A stretch of 64,000 bases of DNA from Dipylidium caninum (taxonomy: Eukaryota > Platyhelminthes > Cestoda > Cyclophyllidea > Dipylidiidae), in the NCBI GenBank assembly GCA_017562135.1, contig QEYB01000766.1, forward strand, positions 1,240,001-1,304,000, given 5' to 3'. This document shows, piece by piece, positions 12,901 to 23,900 of the stretch; position 1 is the stretch's first letter, and every line of letters starts with the position of its first letter. A program made the translations under genes and the position numbers. Under the pieces are notes generated by a model. It was not told the origin of the DNA. It made no database searches and saw nothing but the letters and a program-made list of their open reading frames with translations.

Positions 12901-14864
12901 GTAAAACATTTCCTGATATAAAAAATGAAAAATCCATATGTGCTAAGCCGTAGTGAAAAATTCACAACTCTCTATTTTACAGCAAAGATACGGGAATAGT
13001 TTAGATTCAAACGTACCTGTTCATCGTTGGCCTTGGAAGCAGCAGCCGAAGTAGGATATTTGTTGGCCAGTTGTTGAATGAAGTCCTTCGTGGCAGAGAG
13101 GGAAGTCTTAGCAACCGACGCCGCTGCCGCATCATCCACTTCTAGAGGCTTTTCGAAATAGCGACCACGTGTGCCACTCGGCTGAGCGCGTCTCTCACCC
13201 TCCTCACCGCCGCGACGATGGCCCCGACTTCGCCCTCCATCCGCCTCCTCCCGTTGTGAGCGACGGGTAGGCACATACTCTGTCGGAGCGCCCTCAAATA
13301 TGGCTACAATGGGAGAAGACATTGGAAAAAAACTCACAACTTTGATTTAGGGTTGAAGACTAATTGTCCTTTACTGAGGAATGCATTTAGATAAGAATAT
13401 ATTTAGGATTTATCCTCGGTGAATTAGAGCAGGACTCAGAGGTGAAAGTTGGATATGTGAAACACATGCTAATGGCAGGGTTGGAACTAAGTTCTTATAC
13501 AAAGGTAAAATGAGCCACCGAACACCCTTCGACGGTAAGTATGCCCAAAGGATATAGAATTTTAATTGCTAAAGATAAGTGTCTCCCACAGACCATTCAA
13601 ACTAGTAAGTATACATTGTGATTTAACGATCTCTTAAGGATGTAGAAAAATCAGTTTATACATTAAACCATAATTATTAAAACCTCATCCCATAAGTTAA
13701 TTTCCATTTCCATACTTTTTTAACATCCTCTGACAAAAGAATCAACTTCAGCAATAAAAAGATACTCACGTTGAGGTTTTTTTTTAGCGGTTTCCGGTTG
13801 CAGAGGTTGAATGTCATACTCAGAAACGCCACCGACCTTCTGTTTCGCCGACTTTGCTTTCTTAGCCTGTCTCCGTCCAGCGCGAGTATAGGCAAAGATT
13901 TGCGCCAATTTATTGATGACTATATCATTGGTAGTTAGATCGGAATTATCCGCCGCAGCTTGGTCCAAAAGGGGACAGTCTGCCTTGCTCCGAATTACGG
14001 TTGCTGGCACCTCAAATTCTGCCATCTCGTCTTCCAACTCCACTCGGTAGGCCATCCGACCGGGTTGAAAAAACTCGTTTCTTTCCACTTTACCCTGGTT
14101 ATTCTTAAAAAGTATGTCGATTATCCCTTCGGCTAAACGAGTCTTAAAGTGAAGTCCCGTTTCCATCACCTCCCGGGGCCCCTCTCCAAGTGGTCTCTCA
14201 AGTTCAGCATCTAACTGTTGCTCCGCTTCCATTTCTTTATTTTGAATTTCGCGCCGGACCTTTTCCAACAGGACGTAATCCAAACCCTTCACTAAATGAG
14301 TATGTTCCATGTCGCCACCAAAGTACTTGGACTCCTCGATAGCCCTCCTCCGTTCTGCAGCGTGAGATGCGCTAGAAGTAGGAGCAACAGCCCGGTAATC
14401 TGCCGTCCGCATTAAACGATTGTGTTCATCTTCACGATCCTCCGCACCTTCGCCAACGTCTTCAGCTGCATTAGGGTCGAGGCTTTCCATATTGCTCGAA
14501 ATTTTGCCCTCGCGACGTTCACGAGCGCGGTCGCGATATTTGGGTGCTCCCCCAGTAGTGCCACCTTCTCCACCCTCAGCACCGGGCCCAAGACCGCCAC
14601 CTCCACCGTCCTCACCACCTCGTCTGTGCCTCCGATCGTGGCGATGATGTGTGCGCGTTTTTGATGAGACTTATGAATATGGGTTTTAACACGTTCGGGA
14701 CGTGCACGCGGAACACCGGCGCTGCTGACATCTTTTTGTGACTTGCGGGGTTCCGCTGTGAATAGAAGCTTGCGAAAGTCACTGTTGGAGAGTTGGGCCT
14801 GTTTAGCCACCGGCTCATCAAACGTTGGCGGCTGAGGATTAGATATTGCTTCCAGGTTATCCAT
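9911..14864 (-). CDS. IK: RED (IK) spliceosomal B-complex protein
   Basis: RED works with SMU1 in the precatalytic spliceosome (B complex) in the nucleus and supports spliceosome activation. Exons read: 14864-13770, 13303-13017 and 10330-9911, with donors GTGAGT and GTACGT and in-phase junctions. Diagnostic blocks in order are LSNSDFRKLL near the N-terminus, KYRDRARERREGK, GGDMEHTHLVKGLDY, ERNEFFQPGRMAYRVELEDE, TTNDIVINKLAQI, RYFEKPLEVDD, KMDMGNKKGLVGRWDFETQE and YGVKKPEGRKTRR near the C-terminus. The family's long RE/RD dipeptide region is only a short, glycine- and arginine-rich stretch here. The first exon changes frame near 14630-14670. Either a 41-nt intron there (GTCTCA...GGAG, phase-compatible, about 586 residues) or an indel explains it. 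The 2.7-kb second intron holds no other gene that I can see. Confidence 0.95.
14630..14670 (-). other. Putative 41-nt micro-intron or indel in RED exon 1
   Basis: The first 65 codons of RED are open in one frame, while the conserved remainder is in another. A minus-strand segment starting GTCTCA at 14670 and ending GGAG at 14630 can be removed to join the two frames as THIHK|HRRGGED. Its length fits the 30-41-nt introns elsewhere in the window, but the donor is weak. A one-base loss near 14650 is the alternative. Confidence 0.45.
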
Positions 14865-17827
14865 TCACTGATAGTTAATGTAACCCTAAAAGGGAGAACG
14901 TCGACCAAATCTAACTATCAATAATGAGGAAAAAGGACGGTTTAAAAAAACCGGAGCTTTCATCTAGTAATCTACAAACTGTTGATAAGCCAGAGTATTG
15001 AAAGCCTAATATGTAGTCTCAAAGTAAATCAGAGAAATGACATGGCAAATACGCGTCCTCAATGCGTGCACAGGCAAAACAGTTTCGGTAAGAGGGTTAA
15101 CACAATAATTCAATCACAAATTTGTTTTTTGATACTAAATTGGAAAAATAATAAATGTGAATAATGAGGAAGAAGGCCTCCGCAAACACAAAATATAGCT
15201 GATGCGCGGTTAAATTGGCATGTCTCAAAATTCATCAAAATGGCCCCACTTTTAAAACTGTACTTGATAAAAAGAAATGCAAATAGGCTACTAGTTACTT
15301 TACGTTACTAGCTAAAACCATTCATCGACGCACACGGCAGTAGACACGAAGGTTAATCACCCGCACAAAGGCAGGATCCGTCAGTTGATTGGACGATTTG
15401 TAATGACCGCAGTAAAATTAGGCAATACTAATAAACCAGACTTGCACACATCTTGGATCTATGCATGTCAAACCAAATGAAGTGTCTCAATCCTTGCCCT
15501 AAGCCAAGGATTTAAAACGTATGTAATTTAAAAATTATGCTATTTAACTGTATGTTAAACAAGAAACGCTGTCATGCCGCTGAATATATTTTTGTTCCAT
15601 GGATCCTTGGATCCCAAATAGATCGACTCCGTAGGATAGGATTCACGTAGGAAATTACCACATCTTAAACCTCAGAGCCATAAAAACTTCAAGGCAAGGC
15701 CCAAGTGAAACTTAATCGCAGCCCTTCGTCAAGGCTCAGAATCTTTTGGATCAGACGTAATTAATATGTTTAGAGCGTATTTGATATGCTCATAAATCAG
15801 TTTTTTTTTCGGTTGGACTTATTACGTCGCACGGGGCCACTTCTCACAGAACCTTTAATTTTATGGAATGTTATTTCATTACAGTCGTGTTTTGCAGTCA
15901 GATCTCCTATTATTTCGCAATCATGATAATACAGTTCTTGGACGCCCATTCTGGCGTAATGAGTTGAAGTGTTAAAATGTGTATTTAACTGCACCAAAGG
16001 GACAGAGTTCAAAAAGGAAGCATAAATTACTCCGCTCGTTTTGTGCTCTTTCCTTAAGTTATTACCTCGCATTACCTTTACGTTCACTATTCCTGTACGA
16101 ATACAATGTAGTGATCCCATTCCCGTTGAATTTATTCATTTGAAACATGCAGATGTATACCTTGGTGCCCACTTCCTTAGTACCATCTGTACTATGAACT
16201 TTTGGGCTGGCATTTACCACTCGATTGATTCATTTACCTGCATGGCCTCATGGTTCGCTTGCCTTTCCAAAAGACGTCCACACCATTTCCGACAGATTAT
16301 GCCAGATATTTGTATTACTATTCCAAGTGCGATAGCGCCAGGGCGTGAAACCACGAAGCTCCTTCATTCGAACATCATGTTCTTTAGTGATGAAAGAAAA
16401 TACTGACAAAAGACTAAAATTATTAACATACCGAAGGTGGCATTGTTGCTGTTAATCTAAATTGATGGGCACTGCTAAGGACGAAACATTAAAATTTCGC
16501 CAGAGAGATGCTTGATCCTCGGACAGCACCAAGTGTCATGACGGACAATGTCTTGATTGCTGAGGACAATGCGAAACGGAAACAAAGGTGTTCTCGTTTC
16601 TTCGAGGTAGTCTAGAGTATGTGAGAGAGGAAAGGGTGAATCACGGACACCAAATGAAGAGGAAACAGAATACATAAGATGACGCAACGGTCGTGCATTG
16701 TCATGGTCGGACCAGGGCAGCCGAGGATGTCTGTGCGCCAATGTCTTGGCGCTAAATAATTCTTCTAATCTTGAGTCACCATGAGCCCACCATGCGCACA
16801 TTCCCGAACGATTCGACGAACTCGCCTTCCAACATGTGCAGACTGAGGTTTTCTACAGTCGGTGGTACTCCTTTGCCTCGAGTAACAATCCGACGAGATC
16901 TCCATCATACAGGCAGGAAATTGAAGCGACTAACAATCGTCGGTGGTGGCGGCGACCACGTACGACTCATCGGCGCAGGAGACGCGACACGAGAGTCGAT
17001 TTCCGCGTAACATGCTGCAAGGTCACGCCGCACCACCTACGCACTTCTCCACCCCCTTGGCGCCCCAACTCTTCAGCACCATTAAGTTCACTCGTGCGCT
17101 GCCGGTTGCTCCTCTGGTTCAAGGAAGCGCATATTCCAGTAGAACACCTCACTGCCAACTATAAACACCGAGGAGTTCGCAGTCCGCGTCTCGTTTGCAA
17201 AACGGAATTTGGGTTCAATAAGCCATTTGTCTAGAGGACAGGGACATGGGGACTGTTTGTTTACACAAAACGCGCAAATTAGACGGTCTCGAGCGCTCGA
17301 AGCGCCCTTTTGCCTCTGCTCACCTTGTCGATTGGCGGATTGACGATGCGAGTGGTCCGGGTAGACGGCTCCTTTGGTGACCGCCTTGGACATGCGTCTC
17401 GCTGAGGACGATTACCGTGGACTTGGTCAAAATAACAGGTCTCAGGGATTGCGGAATCCCATGCTATCGCGATCGTCTGCTGGGCATCATCTGACTGCAA
17501 TTATGCCTTGCCCGGGACTAGGGCGGATTTCCTGCAGTCGCAATGTGTGCACCGGGATGGGCGTGACATCGCAACCCCGGCTTGCAAGCCTGCCGCCTCT
17601 TCGCCTGGCAGTGTGGTCCCCCTCTCTTTCCTCCGCCGCCTCCTCCACCCACTTCGTGCCAACAGCAGGCTCTGTAGAGCGAGAAAGGAAGGAGGCATTC
17701 TGACCGCTTTTGTGCTTTCCATGCAACCTCATGTTTGCCTCCTACACTTCTTCCCCTTAACGTGATTGTCCTTGACTTTCCCCCACTAAACTCAACGAAG
17801 CTGCCCTTCCCCCAACCATCCCCCGTT

Positions 17828-17839
17828 GGGGGGGGGGGG
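17828..17839. repeat. Poly-G run of about 12
   Basis: A single uninterrupted G tract in CpG-rich intergenic DNA. Confidence 0.8.
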
Positions 17840-18841
17840 TTGGAGAGGCGCGAGGGGCAAAGAGGTGTCGTGTTAGAAGCAGCTCCCGAGGCTCTGGAAC
17901 CAACCTTCCTTCGTCCATCCGAACAAATTGCGTCCTTTCGATGCCCGAAGTGGTTGGCCTGCAACTATGCTCGAGTCTGTGTTGGTGGAAAAGAAAGGAT
18001 ATTTCACAAAAGAGCACTAAAGTTAGATGGTCATCGTTGCATGAGCATTAGCAAATTTAGCAGGAAAATGATTGAATTCATTTCTTAGTGGCTTCGACTC
18101 ATCGCCAGTTGCCGTAACTGGTTCCCGTCTTTCGGGCTCGAAAGCATGTTCTATCGGCGCCGTATTTGGTCAAGTCGGCGAGGAAGAATGTTTTTCGGCA
18201 CCTCGAGGGCGCGAGAGATGAGCATCCCGTGCGCTCTGAACCCGCACGGACTTTTGCCATCGAGCCAGGGCGAAGGGCCAACACCGCCGCGTCCGGTTTG
18301 GGGCATTCCGCCCTTCTCCACGGCGTCCTCGCGCCCACTCGGACGCGTTCACCGCGTCCCAGCGGCCCCACCCGCGGAGTGGCACTGTTCGTGGCCGATG
18401 CACCTGCGTCGTTTTGGCAGTGTGGTCGCGTCGGCAGAAGTCTCTGCGGAGGGTGATTTACGATGCAATTGTAAACAGACGCGCACACGGGAGACTGGCA
18501 GCTCCATCAAGTATCGTCTTTGTTCAGCCTGAATGCTGTGAGTAGCGTTGGCTCGGCATCTCCTTCACCACCGCGCCTACACAACTGACGGCGCTGACCC
18601 TCCCTGCAGCGAATCGTCCTCCGGCGACGCTCCGACGTCGCCCCGACGGCGCATTACCGAGGCTGGGCTCGGGTGCGAGTGAAGCCTCCAGTGAAGTAAC
18701 CAAGCAGTTACGCTAGAGACGGAGGTTTTTTCGTTATCGGAAAGTGTCAGACACTCGCACAAATGTCTCCCTCTCCATAGTCCGCGGCGATGTGCTGCAG
18801 CACTTGAGCAAGTCGCTAGTAAAAGACTTAATGGCGTAATC

Positions 18842-18860
18842 GGGGGGGGGGGGGGGGGGG
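18842..18860. repeat. Poly-G run of about 19
   Basis: One of the longest homopolymers in the window, in CpG-rich intergenic sequence. The exact length is uncertain because such tracts are hard to sequence. Confidence 0.85.
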
Positions 18861-20490
18861 AAGAAGGCGAAGCATTGCCATTAGCGGGCAGGCCGGGACG
18901 CTCTCTTAAGTGCCGCCTTGCCCCTTGACCGTAGGCTTCTGCGCTCACTTTCTCGTGTCAATCAGAGAAGTCTGTGTGCGACAAGCGTCCTTTCCTGCAA
19001 AGCATGCTATGTGGAGCAGATACCTCGGAGACGCCGGAACATTAATTCCTCCTCTAATCGAATTGCACAGGGAGCAGGCTCTTCCAGTCTGTCAGGAGGA
19101 CCAGAATAACCACGCCGGAATTGCATTTGCTCGCCATTCCGACGCGTGCGTCCCTTTGGGCAGGTGCACTAACCCGTGCCCGAAACTGGCATGCGATGCA
19201 AATGTAAGTCCGTGGCCTTTCCTTTCGGTCAGGCATAAACAACCGGAACTCTCCGCTCCTCCCGCGTCAACGGGCCAGTCACTGCGCTGTGAGACGGAGG
19301 TGACAATTTTTAAACGGAAACGCGATCTTGTGCCGGCGTGGTAGAAGCGTGGCCTGCGTGGTGGACGAATGCCTCGGCAGTGATGAAGAGTCCTTCCCGT
19401 GGTGCAACGAGGCGCCCCCGCGGTCAACCGCGTGCGTGGCTGCATTTGTTGGTGTCTCGGGGACAGTCGAGTGGGCCAACGCGTAAACAAGGCCGAAATA
19501 AGTGAATGCGAGGAATGAGTTCACGCACGGACTGGCGGAGGGGAGGAAAAACCCTGTGCCGCCTCAAAACGTCTTATGAGACCGAGGGTTTAAGTCGAGC
19601 GCTGAGTCGGATGTCGCTTGGCCTCCAGTCTGCCTGTCTCCGTTCCAAGGGTTTCCACCATCAACTGCCCCCTTTTCCTCGACAGACGACGCCGTCTAAG
19701 AAGTGTTTCTCACGAAACACGGGAAAGAAGGTTCTGCGGCTGATGGCGACTTCTTCCGGGGACACGCGAGACGTTGTTCAGCAGTCCGCCAAGGCCTCGC
19801 ATTACGTACTGGGGGGCGGAAGTGAGCGTACTCCAGGAATAGTGGGAGAGGAAAAGGCGGCGCAGTCAGCCCGGCCCGCTCGAGGGACTTGGGCTTCCCC
19901 GAGTCCTCATTGGAGTGCGAGCTGCGCCCATCTCACGTCCCGCCTTTTATCCTCGCCACGGGGGCAACGAGGCGGGGCAAGAGGTGCACGTGTGCCTGGC
20001 TTTCAGCGTTCTGCTGCAGACATCTCCTTTAACCAGCGCTATTTCCGCCACATCAACACCGACGTCTTGATAAATGGCCCTCGAATGCTTGTGCAAAGGC
20101 CATAAATAGCCGCTAAAAGCTGTTCTTCCACACACGGACACTTTGTCACAGAAGGACGCACCAGGGAGTGGCGCGAGCAGCCGGCACAGGGTGGTGCCGC
20201 GATGCAGTCGCTGTGCAAAAGCAGCGGAGGGTCCCTCGACGACGAATCAGCGCCGTGTGCGGAGGCGGCCCCTAAGAGCGAGTGACTGTCGCCGCCCGGC
20301 CAACCGAATGACGGCCCACACGAGGTGGTGACGGCTGCGGTCAAAAAACACCTCACGGCCGGTCAAGTGGCTCGTGGGCCACCGTCTTCACGCACATTCG
20401 TGGCGCACTGGACGAGCGCCCACAATCACTCTCGGCGCGCGAACGCATGCACGGCGTTTTTCCCCAAGCACCATGAAAACAGAAATGCAG

Positions 20491-20496
20491 TTTATT
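20491..20496 (-). terminator. Candidate polyadenylation signal, L1-like gene
   Basis: AATAAA on the minus strand about 465 nt beyond the stop codon at 20961. It is the nearest canonical signal that I saw; the distance allows a moderate 3' UTR. Confidence 0.3.
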
Positions 20497-20960
20497 TCAC
20501 GGAACTTATTAGCCTAATTGAGTGCATCAAAGATCAAACAAAAGAGGTTTTAAGAAATTACGTTATTAGCCATTTTATGCTCATAGTCGTCTCGGAGGGG
20601 TTAAGGGGGGGGAGGGGCGGTCGTAGAAAAAGGGCTCAGTTTACAATTTAACGCGCATAACTAAAAGAATGCGTTGGTGAATGCGACGTAAGACAGGAAG
20701 CGTAACATGAGTGTTATTGTACAGAGGAGTGGGCAAAAGAAGAAAGCGTTACGAGGGCATTTGGAACTCTTGTTTTGACAACCAGGAGGAGACGTAGAAT
20801 GTAGCTTTTGCGTTGAGAGATCGTCCAAGCGGAGACAACGTGCAACAGGAAGGAAGGGCTGACATGCAAAGTCACGCTAAATCGAGACGGCGAAGGTGGT
20901 ACCACCAATTATGATGTATCTGGTGGGTTTCAGGCCAGGAGGCTGAGAAGGAGAAGACCT

Positions 20961-23900
20961 TCAAACGGGCCCGATGCCGTTGGAATGTACAACATCGAGA
21001 CCAGCGGCAGTTACACCGAGCCTCGTGTCCTTCCGTTGAGCGTTTTTGGTGTATTCGCCTATGAAAGAGCCAGTCTCGTTGAAGTTCCCTGGAATAGAAA
21101 CGAAGAGAACCGGCGTTACTCGGCAGACATTGAGAAACGAAGAGAGTGCGGGAAGTGGGCACATGTGAGTGGTAACCACGGACGAACAAAAGCGCAGGAG
21201 CACCGGTGGGTAATTCGTGCCGCCGAGCGGCGGTGGGAGGGGATCAAAATCACAGACACAGTGTGACGACGGAGAGGCAAGAGGGGACGGAAACGCCGTG
21301 TTGACTGCCCTGAGCCACTTGGACGAAGACTCGCACAAATTTGGGAATGGCGGGTGATTCACCGCTGTCAGGTCGCCATAAAAACCACACCGGCCAGATT
21401 CGGTTACTTAAACGGCGGGCGAAACGAGAGTGGCGCAGAGTGAAGAAAAGGCCAAAGATGGGGCTTTTCGGCTCTGCCAGAAGCAGACGCCTCAATATAT
21501 GGCTGAAATGGCTTTTAAGTGTTAGAACCTTGATTAGAAATGCAGAGGGCCACCGCCAAAAGGCTGGAATGCATAATTAGAAGCAAGATTTCGATGATTT
21601 TTTCGCATTCGAGAGGAATTACTAAGCAACACCTGCTCCCAGCCAACCTCCGCAGTTGTGTATGAGACGCGACGCGGACCGGCAGTCCGGTTCCGCGCCG
21701 AGAGGACCCGGACGCGTAGTCACCGCCGAGTCGGCCGGAGGCCTTAACCCAAATAAAGACCCCACGGTCAACTGGCCTCATTTTGCGTAAAGTGACGTTT
21801 TCGGAAGACCACCGAGCTTCTCGTGATGTCAAACGGCACAAAAGCGGAGATGTCACACAGGAGAGGGCTAGGCGACACAGGCCGAGTTTCGAGTGCGCTG
21901 GTGACTGGGGCGGGATGAACCGGGGCTGTGCGTGAGGACACGAGACGTTGACCCGACGCAAGTGGGGGCTGAAGCCAATTTAATTGTCTCTAAAATTACG
22001 CACACCAGGCGGCAGCCACTGTTCTAATGAGGCGGACGGACAGGATGTCTCAGTTGCCCCTTAGCCTAGCCTAGGCATTTTTGAAGTAGACCAAAAAGAC
22101 TGTTCTACGCAGATTCGAGAAAAAACAAATCAGAGTGCGCAACGCGCAGGGCGCTGATTTATTGTCTGGCAGATGGTTGCCTCCGCCAGAGCGAACCCGC
22201 CCGAGCAGGGAAGTGAGCTGGCGGTGGGACTACCGACTACCGAGGCTGGCCGCCAGCGTTGCCGGGAGAGGCTCGGACCCAGTGGGCGTGCGGGGATAAC
22301 GCAGGAGAAAGTGAATCACGCTCGACTGCCGGTCGGAGCCTCGAGGGTAAAGTGCGCATTCCCCGCAGCCCTAACTAAGCCCACACGGCACTCAGCTACC
22401 AGAGGAGGGAGCGAGATTTGAGAAACGAAGCGGGCCTGGCCTGCGGTCGAGTCGAACTCATTGTGGCATTTCGTGTCGAAGGGCTGCCACTACTGGCACA
22501 GGCGAGATGGGTAGCATAAACACAGGGACAAACGTGTTCGAGTGGGTGGGTGGTATATACGGAAGTATGTTTATTCCTTGACTGACGAACTTTTAACCAC
22601 GAGAGCAGACATAAGTTCCAGGGCGTGTACGAAATAAGAGGGGCGATAAGGAGGTAGTCTCGTAGGACTTGGACAAACTTCGCCCAGCCTGTCGATAGAC
22701 GATGGGCTAACAGCAGGAGACGAAACTCCGCCCTGTCTGCCTCCACGGGGGGACGGTCGGAGGGAGAAGCGGAACTCACGCCCCGCATGCGCAGAACGCG
22801 GCCCCAGCGACCGACCAGAAGCTCGCCTCCAGGCATGACCCGGCGGGGAAGGAGTGGGGGCCGCTGACGCCCGATTGGCGGAGACGGCGGAGGGTGACTC
22901 ACCCCGCTGACTCACCGGAGGGTCACGGCGGAGGCGTGTGCGGCGGTTGAGTTAGAGTGCCAAATGGCCCCCACCGGGTTGGGAGTGTGTTGCCGGCGTC
23001 TGGACGCGCCTCGCCTCGAGGAGGGCAGCGAAAGAAGCAAACGGCGTCTCTCTACACCGAGAATGACCTTCACCAAGCGCGCATTCGGCCGGTGCGCGGG
23101 GTGAAGAAGGCGAGTAAGTCGCCCGTGCACAAACCACCGTCGCAATATTTTCGGCAGACATGGCCAAAGTGAACCGCCAAAGGAGTAGTAAAAGTTGGGG
23201 AGAAGAGAATAAAATGATGCCGAGGTTTCACAATGCCTCGCGGTGTTAAAAAATCGTCTAGTGCGTAAGTGTGGACAGAAGACAAGCAGTCGCACACTCC
23301 CCCTCCTCTGTGGGCTCCATGAGAGGTGCCAGGCAGTCGAGCGAGAGCAGAGAGACTGCTCCGGGGAGCAGCTGAGGCAGAGCCAAATGACTCGTGCCTG
23401 TGGCGGGCGTGACAGGAGCGATGGAGAGGGAGCACAAAAGGTCCTCTTACATGTCACGGGCAACACACGATGAGAGGCAAGGGATCGAGTGGCCACTTAT
23501 CCTCGAAGCGGTAGGGGAGGCACCTGAGTTGGGGCCACCGAAATCGCTGGCCACCTGTACAAGTGGAGTGGAGGGATAAATCCCGTTCTCACGCAGTGCA
23601 GGCGGACAGGCTGTTGGAGACGGGAAGGCAGGGTGTCTGGGGGGACACCGGCGTGGGCGCGCGAGGAGGGTGCATCGCCTCAGTGCCAAAAACGGAAGTC
23701 AGATGCTAGAGCGCGGAGCCCGCTCCTCTGCCCACTCTGCTGCAGGTGGGATTTAATAAATCAGACGCCAACGAAGCACTTCTACGCTCTGAAGGGACCA
23801 CGACGTGAAAACGCAGTGATCGGCCACCGGCTCGCATTGGGGAGGAGCCCCAGGCAGCGCCGGCACCGACATCTAGGGCTTAGAAGTGGACTGAAGATAC

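Larger units (their letters stand above)
14865..20960. other. Intergenic region, mixed AT-rich then CpG-rich
   Basis: About 6.1 kb lies between the RED start and the 3' end of the L1-like gene. The first part (to 16.6 kb) is AT-rich, the remainder CpG-rich with many overlapping ORFs and G runs. No ORF shows a recognisable domain or a splice chain. The distal part may be the 3' UTR of the L1-like gene. Confidence 0.45.

Noticed and set aside
15797..16120. 107-codon minus-strand ORF
   Set aside because: No domain or splice context; overlaps an ORF on the other strand in AT-rich DNA.
16041..16406. Plus-strand ORF ending with a mariner-like MFFSDERKY
   Set aside because: The resemblance is limited to a few residues at the very end; no catalytic acidic residues, no inverted repeats and no flanking TA duplication could be seen.
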